A stretch of 64,000 nt of DNA from Brevibacillus_H ginsengisoli (GTDB lineage: Bacteria; Bacillota; Bacilli; Brevibacillales; Brevibacillaceae), in contig NZ_JBNJQR010000005.1 of NCBI RefSeq assembly GCF_050113715.1, positions 62,001-126,000 of the forward strand, read 5' to 3'. Below the pieces are notes generated by a model. It ran no database searches. It saw nothing but the letters and a program-made list of their open reading frames with translations, and was not told where the DNA came from. Positions 51,418 to 61,139 of the stretch are shown in pieces (within the stretch, counting starts at the first letter, position 1; the number at the start of each line of letters is the position of its first letter). A program made the translations under genes and the position numbers.

Positions 51418-52045
51418 TTTGGACGGAACCCTGCTAGATACCCGTGATGCGGTCATCGACGCTGTTTTTCGAACGGCGGAGCACTATGCGCCCGGACGTT
51501 TTACGCAAACGGAGCTGATCAGTCGCTTTGGCGAGTCGTTCGATGATTTTCTCGCTGAAGCCGCTGTCGGGTTCAATCATGAAGAGGTTTTGCAAACGTA
51601 CTATGCAAACGTGCGGGAGCAGAATTATCAGCAATCCCAGCTGTTTCCTTTTGTCCAGGAGGGGTTGTCAACACTGCGAGATACGGGAATGAAGCTGGGG
51701 ATTGTCACCAATAAGCAGAGGGAATTTGCTCTATCGGGACTGCAATCTGCTGGTATTCTCGACTATTTCGACTGTGTTGTCTGCGTAGATGATGTGTCGA
51801 GCGGCAAGCCTTCGCCGGAGCCTTTACATAAGGCGTTAGAGACTCTTCAGCTGTCTGCCGAGGATGCGTTGTTGATTGGTGATACCCAGTACGACTTGTT
51901 GGCGGCGCGGGCAGCAGGGGTAAGGTGCGCCATTCTGGAGTGGTACGGTACACAGGTTTGGGCGGATGCTGAACCTGACTGCCGATTTGCTAATTTTCAA
52001 GATTTTGTGCAAGAGATTGTGACTGTCAAGTTAACGGGGAGGTAG
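51395..52045 (+). CDS. HAD-superfamily phosphatase (phosphoglycolate phosphatase-like)
   Basis: About 216 residues with HAD motifs I (LFDLDGTLLDT), II (GIVTNK), III (GKPSPEP) and IV (LLIGDTQYDLLAARAAG). It belongs to the Gph/PpaX group. Its 5' end overlaps glpP by 23 bases and it precedes ugpC, so it probably acts on a product of glycerol-3-phosphate metabolism, perhaps glycerol-3-phosphate itself. The substrate is inference from position. Confidence 0.87.
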   Translation: MYRCLLFDLDGTLLDTRDAVIDAVFRTAEHYAPGRFTQTELISRFGESFDDFLAEAAVGFNHEEVLQTYYANVREQNYQQSQLFPFVQEGLSTLRDTGMKLGIVTNKQREFALSGLQSAGILDYFDCVVCVDDVSSGKPSPEPLHKALETLQLSAEDALLIGDTQYDLLAARAAGVRCAILEWYGTQVWADAEPDCRFANFQDFVQEIVTVKLTGR

Positions 52046-52054
52046 TGGGAGTAG

Positions 52055-53119
52055 ATGGCTCAAGTCGTGTTAAAGCAAGTTAGCAAGACCTACAACAACC
52101 AACAGGTGGTAAAAGAACTGGATTTGCTCATTCCCGACGGCTCTTTTACCGTGCTTGTGGGACCGTCTGGCTGTGGGAAGTCGACTACGCTGCGAATGAT
52201 CGCTGGTCTGGAAAACGTGAACGAGGGCGAGATATGGATCGGCAGCCAGTCGGTCAACCATCTGGCTCCGGGCAAACGGGATGTGGCGATGGTGTTTCAA
52301 AATTACGCCCTTTACCCGACGATGAGTGTCTATGACAACATCGCTTATGGTCTGCGCAATCGTGGCTACTCCAAAAAGGATTGCTTGGCACTGGTCGAGG
52401 AGTTCGCCGAGATTGTTGGGCTGACCCCGTATCTGAAGCGTAAGCCATCGCAGCTCTCCGGCGGACAACGGCAACGGGTCGCCCTGGCCCGCGCCATGGT
52501 GAAGAAGCCACAGGTGTTTTTGATGGACGAACCGCTCTCCAATCTGGACGCCAAGCTTCGCAACCAGATGCGAGTAGAGCTGACCAGCTTACATAAGCAA
52601 TTGGGGACGACCTTTATCTACGTGACGCATGATCAGGTAGAAGCGATGACCATGGGCGATCAGATCGTCGTCATGAACGAGGGTGAGATCATGCAGGTGG
52701 CAGCGCCCATAGAGCTGTATCAAGAGCCGGCGAATCTGTTTGTCGCTCAATTTATCGGCTCTCCGGCCATGAATGTTCTCCCTGCCGAACAGCCAAATCA
52801 TCTGTGGGGCTTCCGTCCGGAAAAGGCAACGATTACACCGGCTGCCGTTTCCCCGGTGCATTCCGAGGAGGAGTGGTCACTGTCCGGGGCGGTTGTCTCA
52901 CGGGAGATCCTCGGTTTTGAAACCCTTTATTACATCGAAACGGACAAAGGACGGATCGTCGTAAAGGCAGATACCGAGAAGCTGGTGGAAAATGGAGCGA
53001 ATGTGAAGGTTACGATTCCGCTACCACACATCTATGTATTTGATAAACTCAGCGGAAATCGTGTTGGGCGGCTGGAAGGACTGGCTCGTAACCATTCGTT
53101 GGCAGGAGGGGTGGTCTGA
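52055..53119 (+). CDS. ugpC: UgpC, glycerol-3-phosphate/glycerophosphodiester ABC ATPase
   Basis: A 354-residue MalK-like ATPase: Walker A GPSGCGKSTTLRMIAG, Q-loop MVFQNYALYPTMSVYDNI, signature LSGGQRQRVALARAM, Walker B FLMDEPLSNLDAKL and a C-terminal TOBE/OB region. It overlaps ugpA by one base (TGATG). Assignment to glycerol-3-phosphate rests on the operon (glpP at the front, glycerophosphodiesterase at the end). Confidence 0.88.
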   Translation: MAQVVLKQVSKTYNNQQVVKELDLLIPDGSFTVLVGPSGCGKSTTLRMIAGLENVNEGEIWIGSQSVNHLAPGKRDVAMVFQNYALYPTMSVYDNIAYGLRNRGYSKKDCLALVEEFAEIVGLTPYLKRKPSQLSGGQRQRVALARAMVKKPQVFLMDEPLSNLDAKLRNQMRVELTSLHKQLGTTFIYVTHDQVEAMTMGDQIVVMNEGEIMQVAAPIELYQEPANLFVAQFIGSPAMNVLPAEQPNHLWGFRPEKATITPAAVSPVHSEEEWSLSGAVVSREILGFETLYYIETDKGRIVVKADTEKLVENGANVKVTIPLPHIYVFDKLSGNRVGRLEGLARNHSLAGGVV

Positions 53120-54063
53120 TGAGCAAGCTTGCGGTCTCGCAGGAGGTGGCGAACACTGGCAAAGCGCAAGCCGAGCCGGTGGCCAAACGTGACCTGGCGG
53201 GTATGATCCGCCCGTATCTGTATATGGGGCCAGCGCTCCTCCTCTTTGCCGTCTTTTTCTTCTATCCCGTCTTGTCCGTTATCTATCTCAGCTTCGAGGA
53301 CTGGTCACTGGTCAATCTGGATCAGATGGAGTGGGTCGGACTCAAGAATTACACGGATTTGATTGCGGACGCCGATTTCAAAGAAGTGTTTATGAACACG
53401 ATGGTATTCACCGTGGCGACAGTCATTCTGGGATTGCTCCTTTCCTTTTTTCTAGCCCTATGGCTGAACAGGCAAGCCAAAATTTACAGCGTGATTCAGG
53501 CGATGGTGTTCAGCCCGCATATTATCTCGCTGGTCTCTGTCTCGATGCTGTGGATGTGGCTGATGGACCCGCAGTTTGGTCTCTTGAATGCGATGCTAGA
53601 AGCGGTAGGATTGCCCCCTTACACATGGCTATCTGATCCGAACAGCGCTCTGTTCTCGCTGATTCTCGTCAGCGTTTGGAAAGGAGTGGGCTACAACACG
53701 CTGATCTTCATCGCCGGGTTGCAGAATATCCCGCGTGACATCTACGAAGCGGCAGAGCTTGATCGCTCGCCAGCATGGAAGACGGTGTGCCGTATCACGA
53801 TACCCATGCTGTCGCCCACGATATTCTTTTTGTTGATCATTAACACCATCTCTTCCTTTCAGGTGTTTGATACGGTATCCATCATGACACAGGGTGGGCC
53901 GATCAACAGTACCAACGTGCTAGTCTATTACATCTACCAACAAGGCATGGACTTTTACAACGGCGGGCTTGCTTCGGCCGCATCCGTTCTGTTGTTGGTG
54001 ATGGTAGGACTATTAACTGCTTTGCATTTTTTATTCATCTCCAAACGTGTTCACTACCGTTAA
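53119..54063 (+). CDS. ugpA: UgpA, sugar/glycerol-3-phosphate ABC permease
   Basis: A 314-residue permease with six helices and the EAA loop YEAAELDRSPAWKTVCRITIPML. A long N-terminal cytoplasmic segment of ~30 residues precedes helix 1. It matches the MalF/UgpA family and is partner of the following permease. Confidence 0.88.
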   Translation: MSKLAVSQEVANTGKAQAEPVAKRDLAGMIRPYLYMGPALLLFAVFFFYPVLSVIYLSFEDWSLVNLDQMEWVGLKNYTDLIADADFKEVFMNTMVFTVATVILGLLLSFFLALWLNRQAKIYSVIQAMVFSPHIISLVSVSMLWMWLMDPQFGLLNAMLEAVGLPPYTWLSDPNSALFSLILVSVWKGVGYNTLIFIAGLQNIPRDIYEAAELDRSPAWKTVCRITIPMLSPTIFFLLIINTISSFQVFDTVSIMTQGGPINSTNVLVYYIYQQGMDFYNGGLASAASVLLLVMVGLLTALHFLFISKRVHYR

Positions 54064-54087
54064 TGGATGAGAAAAGGAGAAGACGCA

Positions 54088-54915
54088 ATGAAACGGATGG
54101 TCGTTCTTTCCGTGAAAACGGTGAACTGGCTCTCGCTATTGATAGTTGCCCTCATGTTTGTCTTTCCGTTCCTATGGATGACATCTACCGCGTTCAAAAC
54201 GATGTCGGAAGTGCGCCAGTTCCCGCCAAGCTTGATTCCGTCCACGTGGGAGTGGGGGAATTTTGTCCAAGCGTGGCAGTCTGGTCCGTTTTTAACCTTT
54301 ACCTTGAACAGCATTGTGGTCTCCATCGGAATTTTGATTCTTCAGCTGTTGACAGGGGTGCCAGCGGCCTATGCGTTTGCCCGGCTGAAGTTTCCGGGAC
54401 GCAACCTGCTATTTACCCTGGTCCTCATCGTTCTGATGATGCCTGGACAAGTGATCTTTCTTCCAATTTATGTGCAGCTTAGCGGATGGCATCTGATTAA
54501 CACGCTGTGGGCTTTGATCTTGCCCTATGCCGCCAGCGCATTTGGCATCTTCCTGTTGCGACAGGCGTTCATGCAGGTCCCTGATGAAGTGATTGAAGCA
54601 GCCCGGCTCGACAATGCCTCCGAGTGGAAAATCATGTGGACGATTATGGTGCCGATGGCCAAGCCAGTTCTTGTCACGTTCAGCTTGTTCAGCTTCATCT
54701 ACCACTGGAACGATTATTTCTGGCCATTAATCATGACCAACAGCGATGAAGCTCGTACACTGCCCGTAGGGATTTCCGGCCTTCACATGTCGGATGGCGG
54801 AACGTTATGGAACGTCATGATGGCTGGCAACGTGATTCTCATCCTGCCGATCCTGATTATTTTCTTTGTGGCCCAGCGCCATATCATTAAGGCGTTTACC
54901 TATCAATCCAAATAA
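54088..54915 (+). CDS. ugpE: UgpE, sugar/glycerol-3-phosphate ABC permease
   Basis: About 275 residues, six helices, with the EAA loop IEAARLDNASEWKIMWTIMVPMAKP. MalG/UgpE family. The ATG at 54088 has AAAAGGAG upstream; a further in-frame start at 54067 overlaps the gap after ugpA and lacks a site. Confidence 0.88.
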   Translation: MKRMVVLSVKTVNWLSLLIVALMFVFPFLWMTSTAFKTMSEVRQFPPSLIPSTWEWGNFVQAWQSGPFLTFTLNSIVVSIGILILQLLTGVPAAYAFARLKFPGRNLLFTLVLIVLMMPGQVIFLPIYVQLSGWHLINTLWALILPYAASAFGIFLLRQAFMQVPDEVIEAARLDNASEWKIMWTIMVPMAKPVLVTFSLFSFIYHWNDYFWPLIMTNSDEARTLPVGISGLHMSDGGTLWNVMMAGNVILILPILIIFFVAQRHIIKAFTYQSK

Positions 54916-54942
54916 AAGAAACCATTTAGGAGGGAATTAATC

Positions 54943-56271
54943 ATGAAAGCTTTGAAAAAAACCGGAGTACTCGCGTGTGTACTGTCCTTGAGCTTGACAG
55001 CCATCTTGAGCGGCTGCTCATCTTCCGGCAAGGGACAGTCGACCAATCCGAACGGCTCAGCCCAACCAGCTTCCACAGTCGCTAACGGCCAGCCTGTGAA
55101 GGTCGACTTCTGGTATGCAGTAGGTGGCGTGAGAGGCAAGAAGATTGAAGAGATGGTGAAAAAGTTCAACGAGACGCATAAAGGCATCGTGGTAAAAGCG
55201 GCACACCAAGGCTCCTATTCCACGAATCACTCCAAGGTGCTTGCGGCTGTCGCGGCGGGCAACCAACCAGACGTGACCATGGTGGAACTCGCCTCAATCG
55301 CAGCCTTTGCCGACGCCAAGGTGCTGGAAGACCTGGGGCCATACGCTAACGGTGAAGAAAAGAAATACATTCCCGGCCTGATGAAAAACTCCTACTGGAA
55401 AGATAAGCTGTACGCCATCCCGTTCAATCGCTCCACTCCGCTCATGTATGTCAACCGCGATGTGCTGAAACAGGCAGGACTTGATCCTGCGGGTCCGAAA
55501 TCATGGGATGAGCTGAAAAGCTATTCGGAGAAGCTGACCAAGAAGGAAGGCAATAAAATCGTTCGTTACGGCTTCTCCACGCCGATCGACATCTGGTTCT
55601 ATGAAGCGATGGTGTTCGAAAACGGCGGCAGTATTCTAAGCGAGGACGGCAAGAGCCTCTCCATTGATAACGAGGCTGGGAAAGCGCCTATAAACTATTG
55701 GACGCAAATGGTGAAAGACGGTTTAATGAAAAATCCGCCAGGCGAGAACTATGATTCCTGGGACGTTGCCGAAGCTGACTTCCTGAACCAAAAAGTAGGG
55801 ATGATCTTCACTACGACTGGATCGCTGACCGAATTGAAGAAAAACGCAAAGTTTGATTTGGGAACCGCGTTCCTTCCAGCAAATAAGAACTACGGAGTAC
55901 CGACAGGCGGAGCCAACCTGGTGATCCTCGCCAAATCGCCTGAGGAGGAGAAAAAAGCAGCTTGGGAATTCATCAAATGGATGACCGATACTCCGCAAAC
56001 GGTTGACTGGTCGATCGCGTCAGGATATATGCCTGTAACCACGGAAGCGGTCGAATCCTCAGAAATGAAAGCCTTTTATGCAAAAGAGCCTAACTTTAAG
56101 GTAGCAGTCGACCAATTGCAGTATGGCTATGCCCGCCCGATGGCGCCAGGGTACAAAGAGCTGCAAGATGTTATCCAGAAGGAGCTACAACGAGCCATGC
56201 TCGGCAGAGCCAGTGTAGACGATGCAATCAAGGCGGCTACGGACAAGGGCGACAAGCTCTTGAAGAAATAA
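54943..56271 (+). CDS. ugpB: UgpB, glycerol-3-phosphate-binding lipoprotein
   Basis: A 442-residue extracellular solute-binding protein with a lipoprotein signal ending LSGC (Cys25). The fold and length fit family 1 SBPs such as UgpB, with DFWYAVGGVRGKKIEEMV and YAIPFNRSTPLMYVN; the Asn-Arg-Ser-Thr-Pro segment resembles the UgpB ligand loop. GGAGGG precedes the ATG. Confidence 0.88.
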   Translation: MKALKKTGVLACVLSLSLTAILSGCSSSGKGQSTNPNGSAQPASTVANGQPVKVDFWYAVGGVRGKKIEEMVKKFNETHKGIVVKAAHQGSYSTNHSKVLAAVAAGNQPDVTMVELASIAAFADAKVLEDLGPYANGEEKKYIPGLMKNSYWKDKLYAIPFNRSTPLMYVNRDVLKQAGLDPAGPKSWDELKSYSEKLTKKEGNKIVRYGFSTPIDIWFYEAMVFENGGSILSEDGKSLSIDNEAGKAPINYWTQMVKDGLMKNPPGENYDSWDVAEADFLNQKVGMIFTTTGSLTELKKNAKFDLGTAFLPANKNYGVPTGGANLVILAKSPEEEKKAAWEFIKWMTDTPQTVDWSIASGYMPVTTEAVESSEMKAFYAKEPNFKVAVDQLQYGYARPMAPGYKELQDVIQKELQRAMLGRASVDDAIKAATDKGDKLLKK

Positions 56272-56305
56272 TCACCAGCACATCACAACAAAGGAGCAAA
56301 TCAGG

Positions 56306-57025
56306 ATGAACATCTACATTGCCCATCGCGGCTGGTCCGGCAAGGCGCCGGAAAATACAATGACTGCCATCCGTCTGGCTCTGGCTGAACCTGCCATTCA
56401 GGCGATCGAAGTAGATGTGCAGCTGTCCAAAGATGGAGTCCCCGTGCTATTCCACGATTTCACATTGGAACGCACCACCAATGGCTCGGGTTTATTGAAG
56501 GATCATACCTTTGCCGAATTGCAGTCGTTAGATGCCGGCAGTTGGATGAATGAACGGTTTGCCAAGGAGCGGATTCCTTCTCTGGAGGAAGTTTTGCAGG
56601 CCGTAAAAGGCAGGGGCAAGCTTAACATTGAACTAAAGACTGCAGGAGACATGTACCCTCATTTGGCCGAAAGCGTCGTACAGCTTCTAGAAAAGCACGA
56701 CATGAAGCGGGACGCGTACATCACTTCTTTTGACCATGAGGTGATCCGTCAGGTGCGGCGGATGGATAAGACGATAAAAACTGGTCTGATTGTCTACGGA
56801 CGTCCCGTGTTGATGCTGGAGCAACTACGTGAAGCGGGGGCCGAAATTCTCTCCATTTCTTATCAGTTCTTGACGGGGGAGCTGGCCTGTGCCGCCATCG
56901 ACGCCGGATTTACAGTCATAGCCTGGACCGTGGACGATCCTCACGTGATGCGCAAGATCAAGCAATGGCATCCGGATATCCAAATCTGCACCAACCATCC
57001 TGATCGAATGTTCACGTTTGTCTAA
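56306..57025 (+). CDS. ugpQ: Glycerophosphodiester phosphodiesterase (UgpQ type)
   Basis: A 239-residue cytoplasmic GDPD with catalytic AHRGWSGKAPENTMTA (His, Arg, Glu), IEVDVQLSKDGVPVLFHDFTLERTTNG (Glu, Asp, His) and NIELK. It releases glycerol-3-phosphate from glycerophosphodiesters imported by UgpABCE. No signal peptide. It is the last gene of the operon, followed by a terminator. Confidence 0.92.
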   Translation: MNIYIAHRGWSGKAPENTMTAIRLALAEPAIQAIEVDVQLSKDGVPVLFHDFTLERTTNGSGLLKDHTFAELQSLDAGSWMNERFAKERIPSLEEVLQAVKGRGKLNIELKTAGDMYPHLAESVVQLLEKHDMKRDAYITSFDHEVIRQVRRMDKTIKTGLIVYGRPVLMLEQLREAGAEILSISYQFLTGELACAAIDAGFTVIAWTVDDPHVMRKIKQWHPDIQICTNHPDRMFTFV

Positions 57026-57055
57026 ACAGTCAACAGATTTCAAAACCATATGTAG

Positions 57056-57094
57056 AAAAAAGAGGGGGAGCTGCTTTTGGCTTCTCCTCTTTTC
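57056..57094 (+). terminator. Terminator of the ugp operon
   Basis: AAAAAAGAGGGGGAGC pairs imperfectly with GCTTCTCCTCTTTT, followed by CTTTG. Confidence 0.78.
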
Positions 57095-57295
57095 TTTGTT
57101 TAAAGAAAATCTTCAAATCTTGTGAATTTTAAGCTATTCTTTAGAATGTTAGAGAAATAACATACTAAAACATGAAGGATTGTTGAATCATGTCGAAAAT
57201 TTTATTACAATTTATTCTATTCGCAATATAAATGCGATGAATATTCAGGTGCGAGAGTAATTGCTTGAATGGAAGGTATGATAGGAGGATTCTTA

Positions 57296-59029
57296 ATGAA
57301 TCAAGTGAGGTTATCGATTCGTGTAAAGATGCTGTTGATTAGTTTCCTGGTTCTCATGTTATTTGGATTATCAGCCATGTTTGACGCTTACTCCAAAATC
57401 AAAACAAGCAATATTGACTCAATGAACAAAGAATTACACGCCTATTCCATTCTTCTTGCGGAAAACCTCGAAATTGACAAAGTCAAATCAGTGGTAAATA
57501 AACCAGAAGCATCAAATCCAGATGTTATCGAGATGCATCAACAAATGGATGATATCATTCGAACATCTGACTCGAATATTGGCAATCTCTATCTCGTGAC
57601 ACTTAAAGATGGACATTTCTATTTTCCTACCTTGAGTACATCAGCAATGGACGGAAATCTTACATATGGATCAGAATATACGACGGGTGGCCCCGTTTTT
57701 AATGAGCCGGCCAAAAAAGCATATGAAACAAAGAGCAGTCAGACGACAGCGATCTATTCCGATGATGTTGGAACCTGGATCACCAGCTTCTATCCAATTA
57801 TGGACAACGATGGCAAGGTTCTCGCCTTGTATGCTGTAGATTATGAAGTGTCTAAAGTCAATGAAAAAGCGTGGAATGAAACGAAAAGTTTCCTCGTTTT
57901 GTTGATCATTTTCTTAATCGTTTCCGGGGTTATTTTCTACCTGGTCGTATCCAAAATGATCAAGCCGATTGTAGATCTCGCCAATACTTCACAGAGAATT
58001 GCTCAGGGAGATTTGACAGTTGATGAATTAAAAGTAAGAACACAAGATGAAATCGGATTATTAAGTGCTTCTTTCAACCAAATGGTGTCGAATCTTCGGA
58101 ATGTGATTCATCATGTCAGCAAAAGTACGGAACAGGTATCGGCGTCAGCTGAAGAACTAACGGCTAGCGCTGAACAAACCAGTAAAGCAAGTGCCCAGAT
58201 TGCGACTACTATACAGGAAGTGGCGGCTGGTGCCGATATACAGGTGCAAAGCATCGAAGCGAGTTCCCAAGCCATGGGGAATCTGGCCACAGGCGTGAAA
58301 CAAATTGCCGCTACTGCACAGGGTGTCTCCCAAGCGGCAAACCAGACCTCCGAGAAAGCGGAATTAGGCAATGACGCCATTCAAACAGCAGTCCAACAGA
58401 TGAATTCTATTAACCTTACCGTGAACGAGCTTGCAAAAGTCATCAAGGGATTGGGCGAGCGATCTTTGGAAATTGGACAGATAACGGAAGTGATTACAAG
58501 CATTTCGGCCCAGACCAATCTGCTTGCGTTGAATGCGGCCATAGAAGCTGCGAGGGCAGGAGAGCATGGACGAGGCTTTGCGGTAGTGGCTGACGAGGTG
58601 CGTAAGCTTGCGGAACAATCAGTAGGTTCAGCTCAACAGATCTCCCAATTGATCGCTCATATCCAAGATGAGACCAGCAAGGCTGTGGAGTCAATGGGTA
58701 TGGCGACGCGAGAAGTTATGGAAGGAATCGGCGTCGTGAACACAGCGGGTGAATCTTTTGAACAAATACAAGGCTCCGTCATTGAAGTTGCCAGACAGAT
58801 TCAGGAGGTTTCAGCGGCATCCGAGCAAATGCTTGCAAGTACAACTCAAGTTCACCAGGCAATTGATTCGGTTACCGAAGTAGCGCTACAAGCCGCATCC
58901 GGGACTCAGAACGTATCAGCGGCGGCTCAAGAACAATTCGCGTCCATGGAGGAGATCTCCACTTCCGCAAATTCCTTGTCCAAGATGGCTGAGGACCTTC
59001 AAACGGTGATTGGCACTTTCAAATTGTAA
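57296..59029 (+). CDS. Methyl-accepting chemotaxis protein with extracellular Cache-like sensor
   Basis: About 577 residues. Helix 1 is at ~9-31, an extracellular sensor at ~32-200 (with YSDDVGTWITSFYPIMDNDGKVLALYAVDYE, like a Cache domain), helix 2 at ~205-226, HAMP at ~227-280, and a long coiled signalling domain with the conserved tip TNLLALNAAIEAARAGEHGRGFAVVADEVRKLAEQS. The ATG at 57296 follows AGGAGG. A similar receptor follows. Confidence 0.92.
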   Translation: MNQVRLSIRVKMLLISFLVLMLFGLSAMFDAYSKIKTSNIDSMNKELHAYSILLAENLEIDKVKSVVNKPEASNPDVIEMHQQMDDIIRTSDSNIGNLYLVTLKDGHFYFPTLSTSAMDGNLTYGSEYTTGGPVFNEPAKKAYETKSSQTTAIYSDDVGTWITSFYPIMDNDGKVLALYAVDYEVSKVNEKAWNETKSFLVLLIIFLIVSGVIFYLVVSKMIKPIVDLANTSQRIAQGDLTVDELKVRTQDEIGLLSASFNQMVSNLRNVIHHVSKSTEQVSASAEELTASAEQTSKASAQIATTIQEVAAGADIQVQSIEASSQAMGNLATGVKQIAATAQGVSQAANQTSEKAELGNDAIQTAVQQMNSINLTVNELAKVIKGLGERSLEIGQITEVITSISAQTNLLALNAAIEAARAGEHGRGFAVVADEVRKLAEQSVGSAQQISQLIAHIQDETSKAVESMGMATREVMEGIGVVNTAGESFEQIQGSVIEVARQIQEVSAASEQMLASTTQVHQAIDSVTEVALQAASGTQNVSAAAQEQFASMEEISTSANSLSKMAEDLQTVIGTFKL

Positions 59030-59035
59030 TGGATT

Positions 59036-59064
59036 CCCCCCCTTCTTGGTTGAGGGGGGCTTTA
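59036..59064 (+). terminator. Terminator-like hairpin after the first chemoreceptor
   Basis: CCCCCCC and GGGGGG form a GC-only stem around TTCTTGGTTGA. The following T-run is short (TTT), so termination may be partial and allow some readthrough to the second receptor. Confidence 0.6.
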
Positions 59065-59228
59065 ATCTGTACACAAAGTTTACATATTAATCTGGATAAA
59101 ATTCTACTATTTTCCACATTGAACTCCTATAATTTACATATGAAAGTTGTTAATATTAACAATATTTGTAAAATAAACTCAGGTTATTGGAAGATTTGGG
59201 TTACTTATTTGAGGTGGGAGGAGCAATC

Positions 59229-60923
59229 ATGAGGTTAACCATAGGGAAAAAACTAATGGCTATGTTTTTACTCATCGCCATCTTATTAGGAATAACGAGC
59301 AGTATCTCGTATTATTACCTAAAAAGGGTAGATGGTGTGGATTCAGATCTTATTAAAAGGCGAGCCGTTATTTTATCCAATGCACAAAATATTCAAGTGG
59401 AAGCAGCCAAACAATCTGGTCGGTTGCGTGGATATCTGCTCACCAAGGATCAATCATTCCTGGATCAATTAGGAACCTCGAACGATAATGTAAACCGTCT
59501 TGTTGATGAAACCTACCCACTTGTCCAACGGAGTGAGGATCAAGAACAGCTTAAACAGCTAAAAGAGCTGAATCAAGAGTTTAAACAACAATATGAAAAG
59601 TTGCTTCAAATGGCTCATCGTAATCAATCTTCTCAAGAGATATTAGATACCTACAATAGAGTTGTGCTTCCCTTGGGACGGCAACTTGACCCGCTGGCAG
59701 ATGATATAGCAAAAGGTCAACAGCAGCTGATGGAAGAAGGAAGGAATCAAATTACGAAGTTAACGGATGAGGCTACAGTAGGTATTGCCACGATAAGTAT
59801 AAGTGCGGTTATTTTGGCAATTCTCATTGGGTATTTCGGTTCCAAAATGATATCCAAGCCGATTGTGGCGATCGCGAAGGCGTCGGAAGAAATTGCATTA
59901 GGCAATTTAAAAGTGGAAGAAATTGAGGTAAAAAACAAAGATGAAATAGGGATCCTCGCGAAGTCCTTCAATCGAATGAAGGAGAATCTTCAAACAATGG
60001 TTCAACAAATTAATTATAGTTCTCAGCATATGGCTTCTTCCTCACAAGAGCTATCAGCAAGCGCAGAACAATCAAGCCAAGCATCTGAAATGATTTCAAC
60101 TACCATTCAAGAAGTTGCGTCTCGGGCGGAAAGACAAGCTCACAGCGTGACGGAAGGTGTACAAGCGATCAATGAAATGTCATCAGGAGTTCAGCAAATC
60201 GCCTCGAGCACCCAAACAACAACATCTCTTTCGGCCCAAACCTCCGAGAAAGCATTGGAGGGGAATAAAGCCATTCAATTAACGATCAAACAGATGGATT
60301 CGATTCACCATACGATGAACCAATTAGCTGGTGCTGTTACGAGAATGAACGAACAATCCAAACAGATTGAGCAAATCGTGGACGTGATCGCAGAGATCGC
60401 CAATCAAACCAATCTACTTGCATTAAATGCAGCGATTGAAGCGGCGAGAGCGGGTGAACAAGGGCGCGGATTTTCGGTGGTTGCGGAGGAGGTTCGTAAA
60501 TTGGCGGAACAATCGTCCCAATCAGCCGCAGAAATCACGAAATTGGTTGGTACCATTACCGATCATACTCATCATGTTGTGGAATCAATGGATATGGGAG
60601 TCAAGGAAGTCGATGAAGGTATTCGTGTCGTACACGACGTAGGAAGGCTATTTGAAGAGATCAGGGACAATATTCATGAGGTTTCTAGTCAAATGCAAGG
60701 AATAACAGCGGCTTGCCAACAAATCGCCGTAAATACGGAACAAGTTGTAGACTCCGTTGAGAAGCTTTCAGAGGAATCTAAGACAGTTGTTGCAGAGTCA
60801 CAAAATGTTTCGGCTATTGTGGAGGAACAGCTGGCGGCTGTGGAAGAGGTATCATCCTCTGCCTCTTCATTGTCTACAATGGCCGAGAACCTTCAAAATT
60901 TAGTTGGTCAGTTTAGGGTGTAG
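59229..60923 (+). CDS. Methyl-accepting chemotaxis protein with four-helix-bundle sensor
   Basis: About 564 residues. Helix 1 is at ~9-30, a helical extracellular sensor at ~31-185 (SNAQNIQVEAAKQSGRLRGYLLTKDQSFL), which fits a four-helix-bundle/CHASE3-like domain, helix 2 at ~190-212, HAMP, then the signalling domain with TNLLALNAAIEAARAGEQGRGFSVVAEEVRKLAEQS. The ATG at 59229 follows GGGAGGAG. The sensor differs from that of the first receptor although the cytoplasmic parts are alike. Confidence 0.92.
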   Translation: MRLTIGKKLMAMFLLIAILLGITSSISYYYLKRVDGVDSDLIKRRAVILSNAQNIQVEAAKQSGRLRGYLLTKDQSFLDQLGTSNDNVNRLVDETYPLVQRSEDQEQLKQLKELNQEFKQQYEKLLQMAHRNQSSQEILDTYNRVVLPLGRQLDPLADDIAKGQQQLMEEGRNQITKLTDEATVGIATISISAVILAILIGYFGSKMISKPIVAIAKASEEIALGNLKVEEIEVKNKDEIGILAKSFNRMKENLQTMVQQINYSSQHMASSSQELSASAEQSSQASEMISTTIQEVASRAERQAHSVTEGVQAINEMSSGVQQIASSTQTTTSLSAQTSEKALEGNKAIQLTIKQMDSIHHTMNQLAGAVTRMNEQSKQIEQIVDVIAEIANQTNLLALNAAIEAARAGEQGRGFSVVAEEVRKLAEQSSQSAAEITKLVGTITDHTHHVVESMDMGVKEVDEGIRVVHDVGRLFEEIRDNIHEVSSQMQGITAACQQIAVNTEQVVDSVEKLSEESKTVVAESQNVSAIVEEQLAAVEEVSSSASSLSTMAENLQNLVGQFRV

Positions 60924-60925
60924 TC

Positions 60926-60971
60926 AAAAAAACATCCCGTCCCAAAAAGAAAGTGGGACGGGATGTTTTTT
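60926..60971 (+). terminator. Strong terminator after the second chemoreceptor
   Basis: AAAAAACATCCCGTCCCA and TGGGACGGGATGTTTTTT are perfectly complementary over 18 bases, with a T-run. Confidence 0.92.
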
Positions 60972-61139
60972 GTACTCCAATTAAACAGGGAAGCCGTTTG
61001 GAGGTTTAGTGACATAACCGAGGTTCGAAAAAGCGATCATTTTCTTGTAGATTATAAAATATATTTAACGAATGAAAGTTATAATTTACAGCGTTTGGCA
61101 TGTATTTTATTATGAATGTACGGACAGGAGGTTTTATCT

